Shown one piece after another: positions 56,501 through 63,996 of a stretch of DNA of 64,000 nucleotides (positions within the stretch are counted from its first letter, which is position 1; each line of letters starts with the position of its first letter). The notes under the pieces are model-generated. The model saw only the letters and a program-made list of their open reading frames with translations, was not told the DNA's origin and ran no database searches. The position numbers and the translations under genes are program-made. This stretch comes from Hippopus hippopus (taxonomy: Eukaryota; Mollusca; Bivalvia; Cardiida; Cardiidae): positions 27,340,426 through 27,404,425 of the forward strand of contig OX328106.1 in the NCBI GenBank assembly GCA_946811185.2. Reading direction: 5' to 3'.

Positions 56501-59471
56501 AGGTATGCCTTATCACATAAAACCTCTTCCAGGAGTGTAGTACGCCCTTTACCAAATGTTTCCAATTTAATGCTTCTGAGGAAATAGACCTTTAAAACAT
56601 TGGAAGTGCAGAAAATGATGGTAACCAGAGTTTTACTGATCCTGAGGAAATAGACCTTTGAAAACATGGTGGGAAATAGAGAAAATGCTGAAAACTGCCA
56701 TTTAATTACCCCGAGAAAAATGCTGAAAACAAGGAGTGTAACAAACCCTGGAAAAATAGACTTTGAAAACATTGTTGAAAATGGAGAAAATGATGGTAGC
56801 CAACATTTTCTCTATTTCCCACAATGTTTTTTACCCTTTCATAGACAAACTGCGTCATTTGAACCACACTTAATTTGTTGTCTGCAAATGCTTGCAATTT
56901 GAAAAAATCAGATTTTTTTTATTCATCTGGTATAGAGTGAAGCCTTTACCAAAAACCAAAATTTTAGGAGCGATCAAATTGAAAGCATTTGCAGACAACA
57001 AATTCAATCAAGCTCAAAATGTGAATACTGTCTTTTAATGGTAGAAAATACTGTTGGAAAAGGAGAAAATGCTGGTTACAATTTGGTTCAGCCAATCAGA
57101 ATTTGTTTCTCTTTGAATTTCAGAAAACTCATGAAAAAGAAAACTCCTTAGATGAGACAAAATTGAAAGCATTTGCAGACGACAAAATAAATGAAGCTTA
57201 TTTAACAATTTCTGCCTTTGATAGTGTAGAAAAGATTGTGGGAAAAGGAGAAAATGCTGGTTACCAGCATTTTCTCTTTTTTCCTACAATGTTTTCAAAA
57301 TCTTTCTTCTCCAGGGTCGTTAAAACTGGGGATTGTGTTGTAAAGAGTTAAGAATGTTATTGAACATGGCTGGTGAATACATATTCCATGTTCTGTACAT
57401 TTCAGGTGTAACTTTGTGCACTGTTCGATGTGTCGCACTAGCATGTGCTGGGTATGTGGACAGGCAATAATAAGCTACAGTCATTTTGCCAACAATCCTA
57501 AATGTAATACATTCGAAGTTGTGGACAAAATGATTGACAATACTGACATGAGACTAGTCAACCTTATGAACATCCCTGTTGTCATACCAAGACCTCCGCC
57601 AGTGAAGAAAACTAGAAATGAGGTAAAAGATTTGAGGAATGCTCTGTGAAAAGGGGGGCTGATGCATCTGCAAAAAGTAGCATCCCAGGTCAGCTTGCAC
57701 AGTGCACACAGGCTGACCTGGGTCGATACTTTTGCTATCGTTCAATTTTCCACATATCGAAGGACCAGTGTATTGAATGATTCAGTTGTTCTTATACAAA
57801 GGATTTTATGGACTCATAATTATGTGATGACTTGCTTGGTATGATACATTACATAGATGCATTAAATTCATTTTACCAAAGCATGGCTCATTTAGTTTGA
57901 TTTTTTTTCCATAGCTGTGATGGCTGTATATATTTAAATGCATGAAAACACCTAACTTGTTTAAATCAAACACAGGAGAAATATTTATAGAAAATGAAGT
58001 TTTGTTTATAAATGATAGGTGACACATTGCTGGAATTTGAAGCAATGCTTCATTTTCCCCCACAATATTAAAAAATTGTGTTCTGTAGGGGGCTAAAATT
58101 TCATATTTATATGTTAATGGATCAACTTAACAGTCTCAGCCTTTTTAGCTTACCTGAGCATGAAGTGCACACGGTTAGCTATGTAAGCAGGAAGTGTTGA
58201 AGGTGAGCTATCATGGATAGTCTTCTTATTTCTGCATTTCCTTTAACCCCTTACCACACAATTCGAAGTTTTAACCACCTTAAGGAAAATACCTTTTTAA
58301 AACATGAGAAAAAGAGAGAAAAGAGATGCTGGTAACTAGCATTTTCTCCTTTTCCCACAATGTTTTCTACCTATCAATGACACCTTTCATAATTTGAGCC
58401 GCATTTATATTGTCGGCTGCAAGCTTTCAATTTGGACTAGTCTAAATTTTTTATGTGTGATAAATGGTAAAACATGTCTTCCCAAACCACAAGGCTAGTT
58501 GCAAACTTCACAAGAATCTTCCTCAGACAAGCTCTGTCAAAGCTGTTGAAAGAATTTAAATCAATGTAAAACTCTTCTTGCCATGGTTATGAATAAGGGG
58601 ACTTAGGCAAGTCTTTAAGACATCTTCACGCTTCAGCATTTCAACCATTTTCTCCTTTTGGTACAATGTTTTCTCCCATTTCAGCAACAGCAATCATCAT
58701 TTCAGCGACATGTAATTTTTTGTCTCGAAATGTTTCTGATTTGGACAAGTCAAAAGTTCTGTTGTGTGGTAAAGGATTAACCCTGTACCAAATGGCAAAC
58801 ATATAGATTTGTCAAAATTGAAAGCATTTGCGGATGACAGATTAAACTAGAGCTGTCACTAAATGTGACTTAATACCCCCGCCAGTGCTTTGACAGAAAC
58901 AGGCAATTATTTGTACACAGACGGACACACAAATGGACGGACACACGGACAGACAGGCTGATTCCAGTATACCCCGAAAACATTGGTTTTGCGGGGGTAT
59001 AATAATGACCCAAAAAAGGAATTTCTCTCAGAAGGGTAGAAAACATTGTGGAAAAAGGAGAAAATTCTGGTTACCAGCATTTTCTCCCTTTTCTACAAAG
59101 TTTTCCAAAGCCTTCCCAGTCAGGTTTGTTTAAATTCGGGATTGTGTGGTAAAGGATTAAACCTCTGGATTATTTTGTAAAGTGTTAAGTAAACATTGCC
59201 TAATTGTGGTTATTTTTGGCAGGGTAATTTGATAGAAGAGAGATTGAAAATCCACCCAGATCTGATGAAGAATATTATGCGCTGTACAACCTGTAAACAG
59301 AAGAATGAGAAAAAAAATGAGAACAACCATATACGATGTTGGAACTGTAGTGCTCAGCAGTGTTTTGCGTGTAGACAGAAAATTACTGGAGCTGTCGGTA
59401 AACACTTCACTGGAGTCAGTTCATGTCCTCAACATTCCAAGCTCGAGTATTTAATGAACAAGGAGAGCTAG
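44486..59471 (+). CDS. RNF14: RWD-RBR E3 ubiquitin ligase, RNF14/ARA54-like (eleven exons)
   Basis: Exons 44486-44560, 46285-46401, 47120-47249, 50121-50370, 51678-51797, 52968-53150, 54320-54419, 54659-54805, 56296-56498, 57406-57622, 59223-59471 join without frame breaks to 1791 nt, 596 aa. An N-terminal RWD domain (about 10-190, with LPQTYPSYDSP) precedes an RBR module. RING1 ligands: C248, C251, C266, H268, C271, C274, C293, C298. IBR: C337, C340, C357, C360, C365, C368, H373, C378. RING2: C430, C433, C443, C448, C451, C456, C459, H468, C475, with C443 in the GCN position of the catalytic thioester cysteine. RBR ligases pass ubiquitin through that cysteine. A Lys/Glu-rich helix (386-425) separates IBR and RING2. 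The tail (515-596) holds an additional zinc-type cluster. Human RNF14 is 474 aa. Orthology is inferred from the RWD-RBR order. Confidence 0.9.
44940..45075. repeat. short hairpin plus tandem duplication
   Basis: CACCAATCACAAAAATAACA and the following AGGAGAAACCCTTCAGACTG occur twice in tandem (44978-45027, 45028-45073) and once inverted just before (44945-44975), able to fold back. Confidence 0.8.
45113..45413 (-). mobile_element. SINE in RNF14 intron 1
   Basis: Reads on minus from CCCAATAGCTCAGTCGGTTG with B box GCTTCGATCC (45341-45350 inverted) to GCATTAAACACCATACAACC. Well preserved. Confidence 0.85.
46009..46207 (+). repeat. other dispersed repeat (AGCTCGGCTCTTTCG)
   Basis: Begins TTTTTTAGCTCGGCTCTTTC and shows no coding frame. 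It resembles the start of another AGCT-initiated bivalve repeat; only one copy here. Confidence 0.4.
46285..46401 (+). CDS. RNF14: RNF14-like exon 2 (RWD domain)
   Basis: Acceptor TTTTTCAG, donor AAG|GTAGTA, phase 0 at both ends. IEALCSIFEADEDRIQIL matches the first RWD helix (EALxSIY/F), as in vertebrate RNF14. Confidence 0.85.
46425..46566 (+). mobile_element. MITE, core half-deleted, right after RNF14 exon 2
   Basis: GGAAAGGTAACCAGCATTTT: the left arm lost AGAAAATGCT. Begins 24 bp from the donor. Confidence 0.75.
46649..46895 (+). mobile_element. MITE with duplicated left end
   Basis: TTTACCGTACAAACCTGAGT and then ACCACATAATCTTGAGT; core GCTGGATACCAGC. Confidence 0.8.
46911..47090 (-). 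mobile_element. MITE ending before RNF14 exon 3
   Basis: Deletion from CAGCAT to AACTTAGAATTG; 30 bp before the exon. Confidence 0.8.
47120..47249 (+). CDS. RNF14: RNF14-like exon 3 (RWD domain)
   Basis: Acceptor TTTATTTAG, donor TCAG|GTATCA, phase 0 to 1. Encodes IYIPIEVGENSIHVDVYLPV, a beta-strand segment of the RWD domain, plus a less conserved loop. Confidence 0.75.
47286..47670 (+). mobile_element. MITE, tandem duplication with 165-bp period
   Basis: GACCCTGAGAAAGAC begins at 47319 and 47484; two decayed cores. Confidence 0.85.
47678..48757. mobile_element. MITE chimera interrupted by AGCTCC-type copy 1
   Basis: Plus half 47678-47775, then minus part to 47982; after the insertion GTATCTGGTTAA (48746-48757) completes the end. 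A 32-bp ATCGCGGTATAGTAGAAAAT duplication lies inside. Confidence 0.65.
47983..48741 (+). mobile_element. AGCTCC-type bivalve repeat, copy 1
   Basis: Starts TAGCTCCACTGGCCGAAGGC, ends GCCAGTGGAGCG followed by a hairpin AGGGCCATCATGGCCCT and CTTGTT. Internal landmarks: ACTACCCATCCAATTTTGAT, GGTTGCCATGGCAACAAAAC, and two to three tandem blocks with CATGGGCTTATATAG. Non-coding. It is inserted in a MITE. Confidence 0.85.
48801..48978 (-). mobile_element. MITE lacking the palindrome
   Basis: GAAAACATTG joins directly to TTTTCAAAAGCC; both core arms are absent, both end arms present. Confidence 0.85.
49135..49357 (+). mobile_element. MITE
   Basis: Core GCTGGTAACCAGC, right arm TTTTTTTC change; TTAA ends. 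Confidence 0.88.
49525..49737 (+). mobile_element. SINE, diverged, in RNF14 intron 3
   Basis: ACTGGCTCAGTGGTG and GGTCCTGGGTCCATTC resemble A and B boxes; the tail GTGGCATAAAACACTTTTCAAC is SINE-like. Confidence 0.5.
49775..50003 (-). mobile_element. MITE
   Basis: The core right arm has TTTCCCAC duplicated (49925-49940). Confidence 0.85.
50121..50370 (+). CDS. RNF14: RNF14-like exon 4 (RWD YPxxxP motif)
   Basis: Acceptor AAACCTCAG, donor AAG|GTATGT, phase 1 to 2. Contains LPPICLQVTLPQTYPSYDSP and WLSPHQLSALCQELDRLW, which closely follow the RWD of vertebrate RNF14 (LSPTQLSALC). Confidence 0.92.
50410..50639 (+). mobile_element. MITE after RNF14 exon 4
   Basis: Core GCTGGTAACCAACA; starts 40 bp from the donor. 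Confidence 0.85.
50953..51160 (-). mobile_element. MITE, diverged
   Basis: Core GTCTGTTTCCAAGT; ends poor. Confidence 0.7.
51245..51440 (+). mobile_element. SINE-like repeat in RNF14 intron 4
   Basis: GTGGTTTAGTGGTTAGATCA tRNA-like start; body with CCAGTAAACACACGAATAAG and TATGACTAATCAGTTAGATG. B box poor. Confidence 0.4.
51678..51797 (+). CDS. RNF14: RNF14-like exon 5 (linker)
   Basis: Acceptor GTATTGCAG, donor AAG|GTATGA, phase 2 to 2. FLGIKDHLSVTAHTI then an acidic DDDVDDGR stretch; links RWD and RING1. Confidence 0.8.
51940..52162 (+). mobile_element. MITE
   Basis: Core GCTGGTTACCAGC; left end changed to TCAACTCTTTACTACATA. Confidence 0.85.
52224..52431 (-). mobile_element. MITE with one core arm deleted
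   Basis: GAAAACACTGGTTACCAGCG: the GTGGGAAAAGGAGAAAATG arm is gone. Confidence 0.8.
52577..52769 (+). mobile_element. MITE lacking most of the palindrome
   Basis: GAGAACATTTTCGCACAATG: the two arms are collapsed to a few bases. Confidence 0.75.
52968..53150 (+). CDS. RNF14: RNF14-like exon 6 (RING1)
   Basis: Acceptor TTTTTTCAG, donor AAG|GTAAGG, phase 2 to 2. Carries CEIC, LLLECNHHLCKNC, six of the eight RING1 zinc ligands. Confidence 0.9.
53158..53291 (-). repeat. MITE, decayed
   Basis: CTGTACCATACAACAAAATT start and GTGTGTGGTAAAGAATGA end; core nearly gone. Confidence 0.6.
53353..53598 (+). mobile_element. MITE with duplicated core arm
   Basis: GGGAAAGGGAGAAAAT and GGGAAAAGGAGAAAATGC in a row before CTGATTACCAGC. 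Confidence 0.85.
53636..53706 (+). repeat. AAGATCAG hairpin, isolated
   Basis: GTAGATCAAGATCAGACTTC ... TTATCTTTAGTCTACACTG, arms partly mismatched. Confidence 0.6.
53735..53957 (-). mobile_element. GGTCAGCCTG hairpin element in RNF14 intron 6
   Basis: Same layout as 30155-30358 (CACATAATTGTGGATCCATA shared almost exactly); ends CCCCTTTTCATGGAGCA. Confidence 0.65.
54077..54270 (-). mobile_element. MITE, diverged, before RNF14 exon 7
   Basis: TTGACTCTTTATCAAATAAC start; the left core arm is replaced. Confidence 0.75.
54320..54419 (+). CDS. RNF14: RNF14-like exon 7 (end of RING1)
   Basis: Acceptor TATTTCAG, donor CAG|GTACAA, phase 2 to 0. CPSYKC supplies the last RING1 ligands; then IPPYILQDVLTDEQFKRYDK, the usual RING1-IBR connector. 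Confidence 0.88.
54448..54545 (+). mobile_element. MITE half copy
   Basis: Left half to GCTGGTAAACATGG; stops at the palindrome centre. Confidence 0.75.
54659..54805 (+). CDS. RNF14: RNF14-like exon 8 (IBR)
   Basis: Acceptor CTATTTTCAG, donor CAG|GTTAGA, phase 0 to 0. IYCPRCNSVV, CLTCIYSFCTEC and WHQ form the in-between-RING zinc fold. Confidence 0.9.
54825..55027 (+). mobile_element. AAGATCAG hairpin element in RNF14 intron 8
   Basis: Near-perfect hairpin GACAGTGTAGATCCAAGATC / GATCTTGATCTATACTGTTC, ends AACCCTTATCCTGC and AGCAGCCCAAGGGTTAA. It starts about 20 bp after exon 8. Confidence 0.8.
55158..55386 (+). mobile_element. MITE
   Basis: Core GCTTGTAGTCAGC; both TTAA ends. Confidence 0.85.
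55655..55855 (-). mobile_element. MITE
   Basis: Core GCTGGTTAATAGC; a short AAAGAGATCCCTAAAAGGG insertion in one arm. Confidence 0.75.
55856..56295. other. RNF14 intron 8 remainder, nothing recognised
   Basis: AT-rich, no MITE. 59796-60171 and 36277-36702 are similar featureless stretches. Confidence 0.5.
56296..56498 (+). CDS. RNF14: RNF14-like exon 9 (IBR end, helix, RING2 start)
   Basis: Acceptor CTATTTCAG, donor GG|GTAGGT, phase 0 to 2. GEMC closes the IBR, a charged Lys/Glu helix follows, then PCPKCN starts RING2. Confidence 0.9.
56544..56941 (+). mobile_element. MITE with multiple left-arm duplications
   Basis: GAGGAAATAGACCTTT twice (56578, 56650), then two more partial arms before a core GATGGTAGCCAACA. 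Confidence 0.75.
56943..57080 (-). mobile_element. MITE half copy
   Basis: Left half ending GGAGAAAATGCTGGTTAC exactly at the centre. Confidence 0.8.
57150..57351 (-). mobile_element. MITE before RNF14 exon 10
   Basis: Clean core; TTAA end 55 bp before the acceptor. Confidence 0.85.
57406..57622 (+). CDS. RNF14: RNF14-like exon 10 (RING2 with catalytic Cys)
   Basis: Acceptor TACATTTCAG, donor GAG|GTAAAA, phase 2 to 0. The first whole codon is C443, the predicted thioester cysteine (GCNFVHCSMC), followed by CWVCG. The tail includes the Pro-rich VIPRPPPVKK. Confidence 0.9.
57640..57897 (+). mobile_element. GGTCAGCCTG hairpin element in RNF14 intron 10
   Basis: Starts GCTCTGTGAAAAGGGG 18 bp after exon 10; hairpin CCCAGGTCAGCTTGCACAG / GTGCACACAGGCTGACCTGG; ends CCAAAGCATGGCTCAT. 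The most complete copy. Confidence 0.8.
58146..58216 (+). repeat. AGCTTACCTGAGC short repeat
   Basis: AGCTTACCTGAGCATGAAGT ... GAAGGTGAGCTATCATGG: inverted ends AGCT-ACC / GGTGAGCT, a decayed remnant of a small dispersed family. Confidence 0.4.
58243..58471 (+). mobile_element. MITE
   Basis: Core GCTGGTAACTAGC; start TTAACCCCTTACCACACA. Confidence 0.85.
58485..58640 (+). repeat. AGCTCC-type repeat fragment
   Basis: GCAAACTTCACAAGAATC, GAAAGAATTTAAATCAATG and TTGCCATGGTTATGAA follow the start of the AGCTCC-type body. Ends are lost. Confidence 0.45.
58640..58781 (+). mobile_element. MITE right half
   Basis: From the core (CATTTTCTCCTTTTGG) to GGTAAAGGATTAA, which is shared with the next copy. 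Confidence 0.75.
58778..59161 (-). mobile_element. MITE interrupted by a TACCCCCGC element
   Basis: TTAACCCTGTACCAAATG start; core TTCTGGTTACCAGCA; TTAA end 62 bp before RNF14 exon 11. Confidence 0.85.
58847..59007. mobile_element. TACCCCCGC-type small element inside a MITE
   Basis: TAGAGCTGTCACTAAATGTG ... TACCCCCGC ... GCGGGGGTATAATA, with a run of GGACACAC words. It interrupts the MITE at 58778-59161. Confidence 0.7.
59223..59471 (+). CDS. RNF14: RNF14-like exon 11 (C-terminal C6HC zinc module)
   Basis: Acceptor TTTTTGGCAG; ends at TAG 59469-59471. Cysteines and histidine in IBR spacing: C535, C538, C553, C556, C561, C564, H575, C582 (plus H585), with HIRCWNCSAQQCFAC. It is in phase and has a clear acceptor, so it belongs to the gene. 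Confidence 0.85.
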   Translation, partial: GNLIEERLKIHPDLMKNIMRCTTCKQKNEKKNENNHIRCWNCSAQQCFACRQKITGAVGKHFTGVSSCPQHSKLEYLMNKES

Positions 59472-59511
59472 AAGTGAGTTACATAACTGTAGTTGTTGTC
59501 AATATTTCAAA

Positions 59512-59795
59512 TGTTAGAGCTTGGTAGCCCAGTTTGTAGTGTAAAGACATGCTGGTTCAAATCCCAAGCAAGGTGAATTTTTTTCTTAGGATTGTGATAG
59601 CCATTGTGACAGAATTCATTCCTCTCTCATGGATAATCAATGTTTTGATAGAGGTTATGTGGGAAAGAAGCCAGTGGCCTGGGAAGAATATTGTGTGAAT
59701 TACTGGTAAAAGAAACTCCAGGAAAGCATGGATAGGTGTACTGGCTGCTGCAATATAACTAAAACGATGTTAAAAACCATACAAACAAACATAGT
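59512..59795 (+). mobile_element. SINE just downstream of RNF14
   Basis: Starts about 40 bp after the stop codon: GCTTGGTAGCCCAGTTTGTA, B box GGTTCAAATC, body as in 30618-30927, tail (CAAA)n. It probably lies in or next to the 3' UTR. Confidence 0.8.
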
Positions 59796-60171
59796 ATGAA
59801 ATCATTTAACTCTTAAAGGCTTTCCTCCCCTGAAGCTTCTGGTCAATATGGCATAATTTTTGTTGTTGTTAGATTATTGAGAAATTATAGTGATTCAAAA
59901 TTTCTAAACACTTTTAACTGCCCAGAATTTCTTTCAATTTCTATCTAAAAAGTGTCTGTTCATACCTCTATTACTTTTTTGTAAAGGGAGGTAATAATAA
60001 TCTCCCTTTGAATTGAGGATATAGTGATTTTAGAATTGAACATGATAATTCTATGATGGCAAAACCTCCAAAAGTGGCTCGGTTAAGATGCTACAATATT
60101 GATGATTTTTAATAATATCATATTTTCCAGAGTAAAATTACAGTGGAAATAGATGTTCAGCTTCAGGGTAG

Positions 60172-60396
60172 GAATACCTAACAAAACAACATTTTCAGCT
60201 TTTCCATATTGAAAGTATTTTTGGACACACAAATTTCATGTGACTCAAGGGATGTTATTTGTCCTTGAAAGGGTAGAAAACACTGTGGAAAATGGAGAAA
60301 CTGCTGTTTGCCAGCATTTTCTTCTCTTTCCACAAAGTTTTCAAAAGCCAATTTCCTCAGGGTCATTAAAACATGGGATTGTTTGGTAAAGGGTTA
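60172..60396 (-). mobile_element. MITE
   Basis: Core ACTGCTGTTTGCCAGCA; end GGTAAAGGGTTAA. Confidence 0.85.
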
Positions 60397-60568
60397 ATCC
60401 AGTACAAATTAATGAAGACTGAAATAAATTCCAACAAACCTGATTCTTTCAAGAGTTTGTATGAGAGAATAGAGCATAAAAGGTCTGTTCTAAGTAAATT
60501 CAGAATATAATCATGAGTTTGGTTTGATAAATGAGTGGATTTCTATGCTCAAATATAGGCTATACTTA

Positions 60569-60750
60569 TTAACTCTTTACCAAATGACAAAAGTTTGGAC
60601 TGGACAAAATTTACAGCATTGCGTATAACACATCAACTGTTGCTAAAATAAAAATTTCTGTCATTGATAGGGTGGAGAATATTGTGGGAAAAGGAGAAAA
60701 TGCTGGCTACCAGCATTTCTCCTTTGCCAACAATCTGTATCAAGGTCTTG
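60569..60750 (-). mobile_element. MITE, right arm lost, at the end of the PIN-like pseudogene
   Basis: Core GCTGGCTACCAGC; the sequence changes to pseudogene after CCAACAAT. Confidence 0.75.
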
Positions 60751-63700
60751 CTTTAAGTCAATATCAAGTAGAGTTTTTAAAGCCATTTCACCAATCTTGA
60801 TAACATCTTCCTATCCTTCACTTGCTAAAAAGTCAGATGCTATTTGCAGACAGCTCTTATTTTTTTGTAAAGACTTGAGACCTGCAGGCTTTCCAATTCC
60901 AAATATTCTCGATGTTGTGTCACAACCAGTCAAAGCATGGAGGAATGGAAGTACTTGGCAGACTTCTTTTGATAACACTGCTTGAGTTTTATGTATGTCC
61001 CAAACTTTCTGGAGTTTGCTTGAAACATTTGATTTATCTGATCTAAATAGCACTTTAAATGCATCTTCTGGTACATGATAGCATAGAAAAACAAGAGTAT
61101 CTGTATCTTCACCAACAACAGCTATATCTGATGTAACCGCTAGCTCAACAGCGGTTTCCACAATAAGGCGATCTGCATCTGCTCTTGCATGTCGTACACA
61201 TCCCATTTTGTCATTATGGAATTGTGCTAATAACTCTATAAATGTTTGTTTGTTGAGTTGGTTTTGCAAAAAAACACTCCTTCTTTGACCTAAATGGCGT
61301 TTCATTTGTAAAATTCACCGTGGTGTCTATTTTTCCCTTGTTTCGACGGAAATGGGTAAGATCTTTGGTTGTCGGACCATCTAAATAGCCGTCAAAAATG
61401 ATAATAGTTTTATGCAGAGGATATTTGTTAGAAATAATTGTAGAAACAGACATTTCCCTGAAGGTTTCATTTCTTGGCCATATAACTTTTTGCAAGAGTG
61501 ATCCACCATCCAAAACATAATTTACAGAGAGATCTGCTTGTTCGTCATGTAAGATTTGTTCTTGCTTACTGCAATCTCCCTTCTTCCAAATAGCATAAGC
61601 TAAGAGAGACTTTTGTGGCATACATGGTAAACTATCATTATCAAAGAGTGAAGAAGGAATGCTGCAAAATTCGTACTTAAATATTGTCAAAATGTCATTC
61701 ACATACCTATCCGCTACAGCAGTTATTCTTTGAAAGAGAAGTTGGGGATCTAAGATTACACTGTCACCAGCAATTTTTAGCTCCACTGGCTGAAGGCCAG
61801 CGGGCTTATGTCATGGCCTGTTGTCCGTCGTGCGTGCGTGCGTCCGTCCGTTAACTTTTTTTTAAAACGTCTTCTTCTCTGAAACTACCCATCCAGTTTT
61901 GATGAAACTTCACAGAAATGATCCTGCCATGGTCCTCTTCAGAATTTCTTGAAAGAATTTAATTCCTTCAAAAACTCTGGTTGCCATGGCAACAAAACTG
62001 AAAAATTTTGAAAATCTTTGAAAATCTTCTTGTCTGAAACCGTAAGGCCAAGGGCTACCAAATTTGGCATGTAGCTTTATCTAGTGGACCTCTACCAAGT
62101 TTCTTCAATTTATAGCCCTGGGGTCAAAATTGGCCCCGCCCCGGGGGTTACAAGTTATACATGGGCTTAATTAGGGAGAACTTTAAAATTCCTCTTCTAC
62201 CTAGCCATAGGGCGTAGAGCTACCAAATTTGGCATGTAGCTTTATCTAGTGGACCTCTGCCAAGATTGTTCAAATTATAGCCCTGGGGTCAAATTAGGCC
62301 CTGCCCGGGGGTAACAAGTTTTACATGGGCTTATATAACAAGTTTTACATGGGCTTATATAGGGAGAACTTTAAAATTCTTCTTTGACCTAGCCATGGGG
62401 CCTAGGGTGACCAAATTTGGCATGTAGCTTTATCTAGTGGACCTGTACCAAGGGTGTCCAAATTATAGCCGAGGGTCAAATTTGACTTCGCTCCGGGGGG
62501 TAACATGTTTTACATGGGCAGGCTTATATAGGAAAATCTTTCGCATCTAGCTATAAGGGCTAGGGCTATCAAATTTTGCATTTAGCTTTATCTAGGGGGT
62601 CTTTATCAAGGGTGCCCAAATTGAGAAAAATTTGAAAATTTTCTTGTTTATAACATTCAAGAACTGAATTATTTGGTATGGAGCTTTATATTGTGGACCT
62701 CCACCAGGATTCAAATAATTATAGCTTTGCGATCAAAATTGGCTTTGCCCATGGATCACAACTTTCTCGTAGGATTAGATAGAAAAATGTTTGCATGTCC
62801 TCGTGTTTGAAATCAATTTGCTGAATATTGTAATGTTTGGCTTGTAGTGTTTTTACTTAATAGCCAGTGGAGCGATACAGGGCCATCATGGCCCTTTTGT
62901 TAGTGACATTTTATCACTTAGTGTTACAGCCTGCATTGATCTTTTGAAGGAAAAGTTGCTGATGGTTTTTCCCAACATTTTTGAAAGGATGTCATCTCCG
63001 ATATGTTTAGCCTGCTCAACATTTAAATTTCTTTTAGCTGTGACTCCTGTTTCTATATTTCTTGAATCTGTTTCATCAAATGGTTGGTGTCTTTTGAAAA
63101 AAGTCAGTAACTCCTTTATATCCTTTTCATCTCTAGCCGACCCTGACATTCAAACTTCTTTGTGTTGATCACTGGTTTCATAGTCTGTTTTAGAGAACAG
63201 TTGCATTACATTATTCATTTCTGCACACGCAGGCATTGACATTATCCATAAGGCTCTTTGCTGTTCGGTCATTCCGCGCCCTCTAGTTAAGCCCCCTGTG
63301 GTTTTGAGTGACGGCATCAGAACCTGCTCTATTGTAAGATCTGTAGATATCCCTGCTCAAAATCGATTGCTTCTTCTTATACAATGACATCCTTCCAGAA
63401 ACTTTTGGTATATTTCAGGGTGCTTATTCTGGAGTTTCAGCATTTGTCGCAAATAAATGTATGATGATTTCAGACACAAATTGTGGCCAGAGGATGCAAA
63501 GTATGGTAACATGTCTTTTAAAGCTTTCAAGTGACCAAGCCAAGCTCCAGTTCGCTCTGCTCTAATATATCATTGAAGTATGGCAATCATATCCATATAC
63601 TGGAACCAGAGTTGAGCTGTTTGATTATCTTCTAGCTGACACCTCCTGTCTCTGATTTTTTCGATGACTTTGCTTCAGTGATTCATTGGACTTGATATTG

Positions 63701-63996
63701 TCTTTGCTTACATCATTTGTGAGTAATTTGCTGTATAAATCTGCCACATCATCTAGTATGTTTGCCCCATTTCTCATTTTAGCAGGCAGATTCAGCCTTG
63801 TCTCTTCACAATGATTCTGCATGATTAGCTCATTGTTGTTACTTGTATAATCTACAGGTAAGCTGATTCCAATTATATCACAGATTAAAGAAGCATGGAG
63901 AGCTGTATCTACAACAAAATGTCCTCTGATAGCCCATGATACAGCTTCACCAGACATCATATAGGTGACAGCATTTGGAGCATAGACAGTTTGCAC
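60740..63996 (-). pseudogene. PIN-like transposon-associated gene, decayed
   Basis: Runs off the right edge, reading leftwards. Segments in order: 63996-63625 (AIRGHFVVDTALHASLI), 63620-62900 (LWFQYMDM, LPYFASSGHNL, KTTGGLTRGRGMTEQQRAL, SMPACAEMNNVM, IETGVT), 61777-61270 (DPQLLFQRI, KYEFCSIPSSLFD, IIIFDGYLDGPTTKDLTH) and 61305-60811 (DADRLIVETAVELA, VVGEDTDTLVFL, LTGCDTTSRIFGIGK). These blocks characterise a large, repeat-like family of uncharacterised invertebrate proteins with a FEN1/PIN-like acidic core. Breaks: in-frame stops after IAILQ, after RSNRF and after HKEV, a frameshift at a T-run near 61270, a stop after FLASEG, and an AGCTCC-type repeat inserted at 61778-62901. The left end runs into a MITE. 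Function unknown. Confidence 0.75.
61778..62901 (+). mobile_element. AGCTCC-type bivalve repeat, copy 2
   Basis: Same ends as copy 1 but with more internal blocks of TAGCCCTGGGGTCAAA and CATGGGCTTATATA. It interrupts the PIN-like pseudogene; joining the flanks restores the open frame (KMSL-TK/K-IAGDS). Confidence 0.88.
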
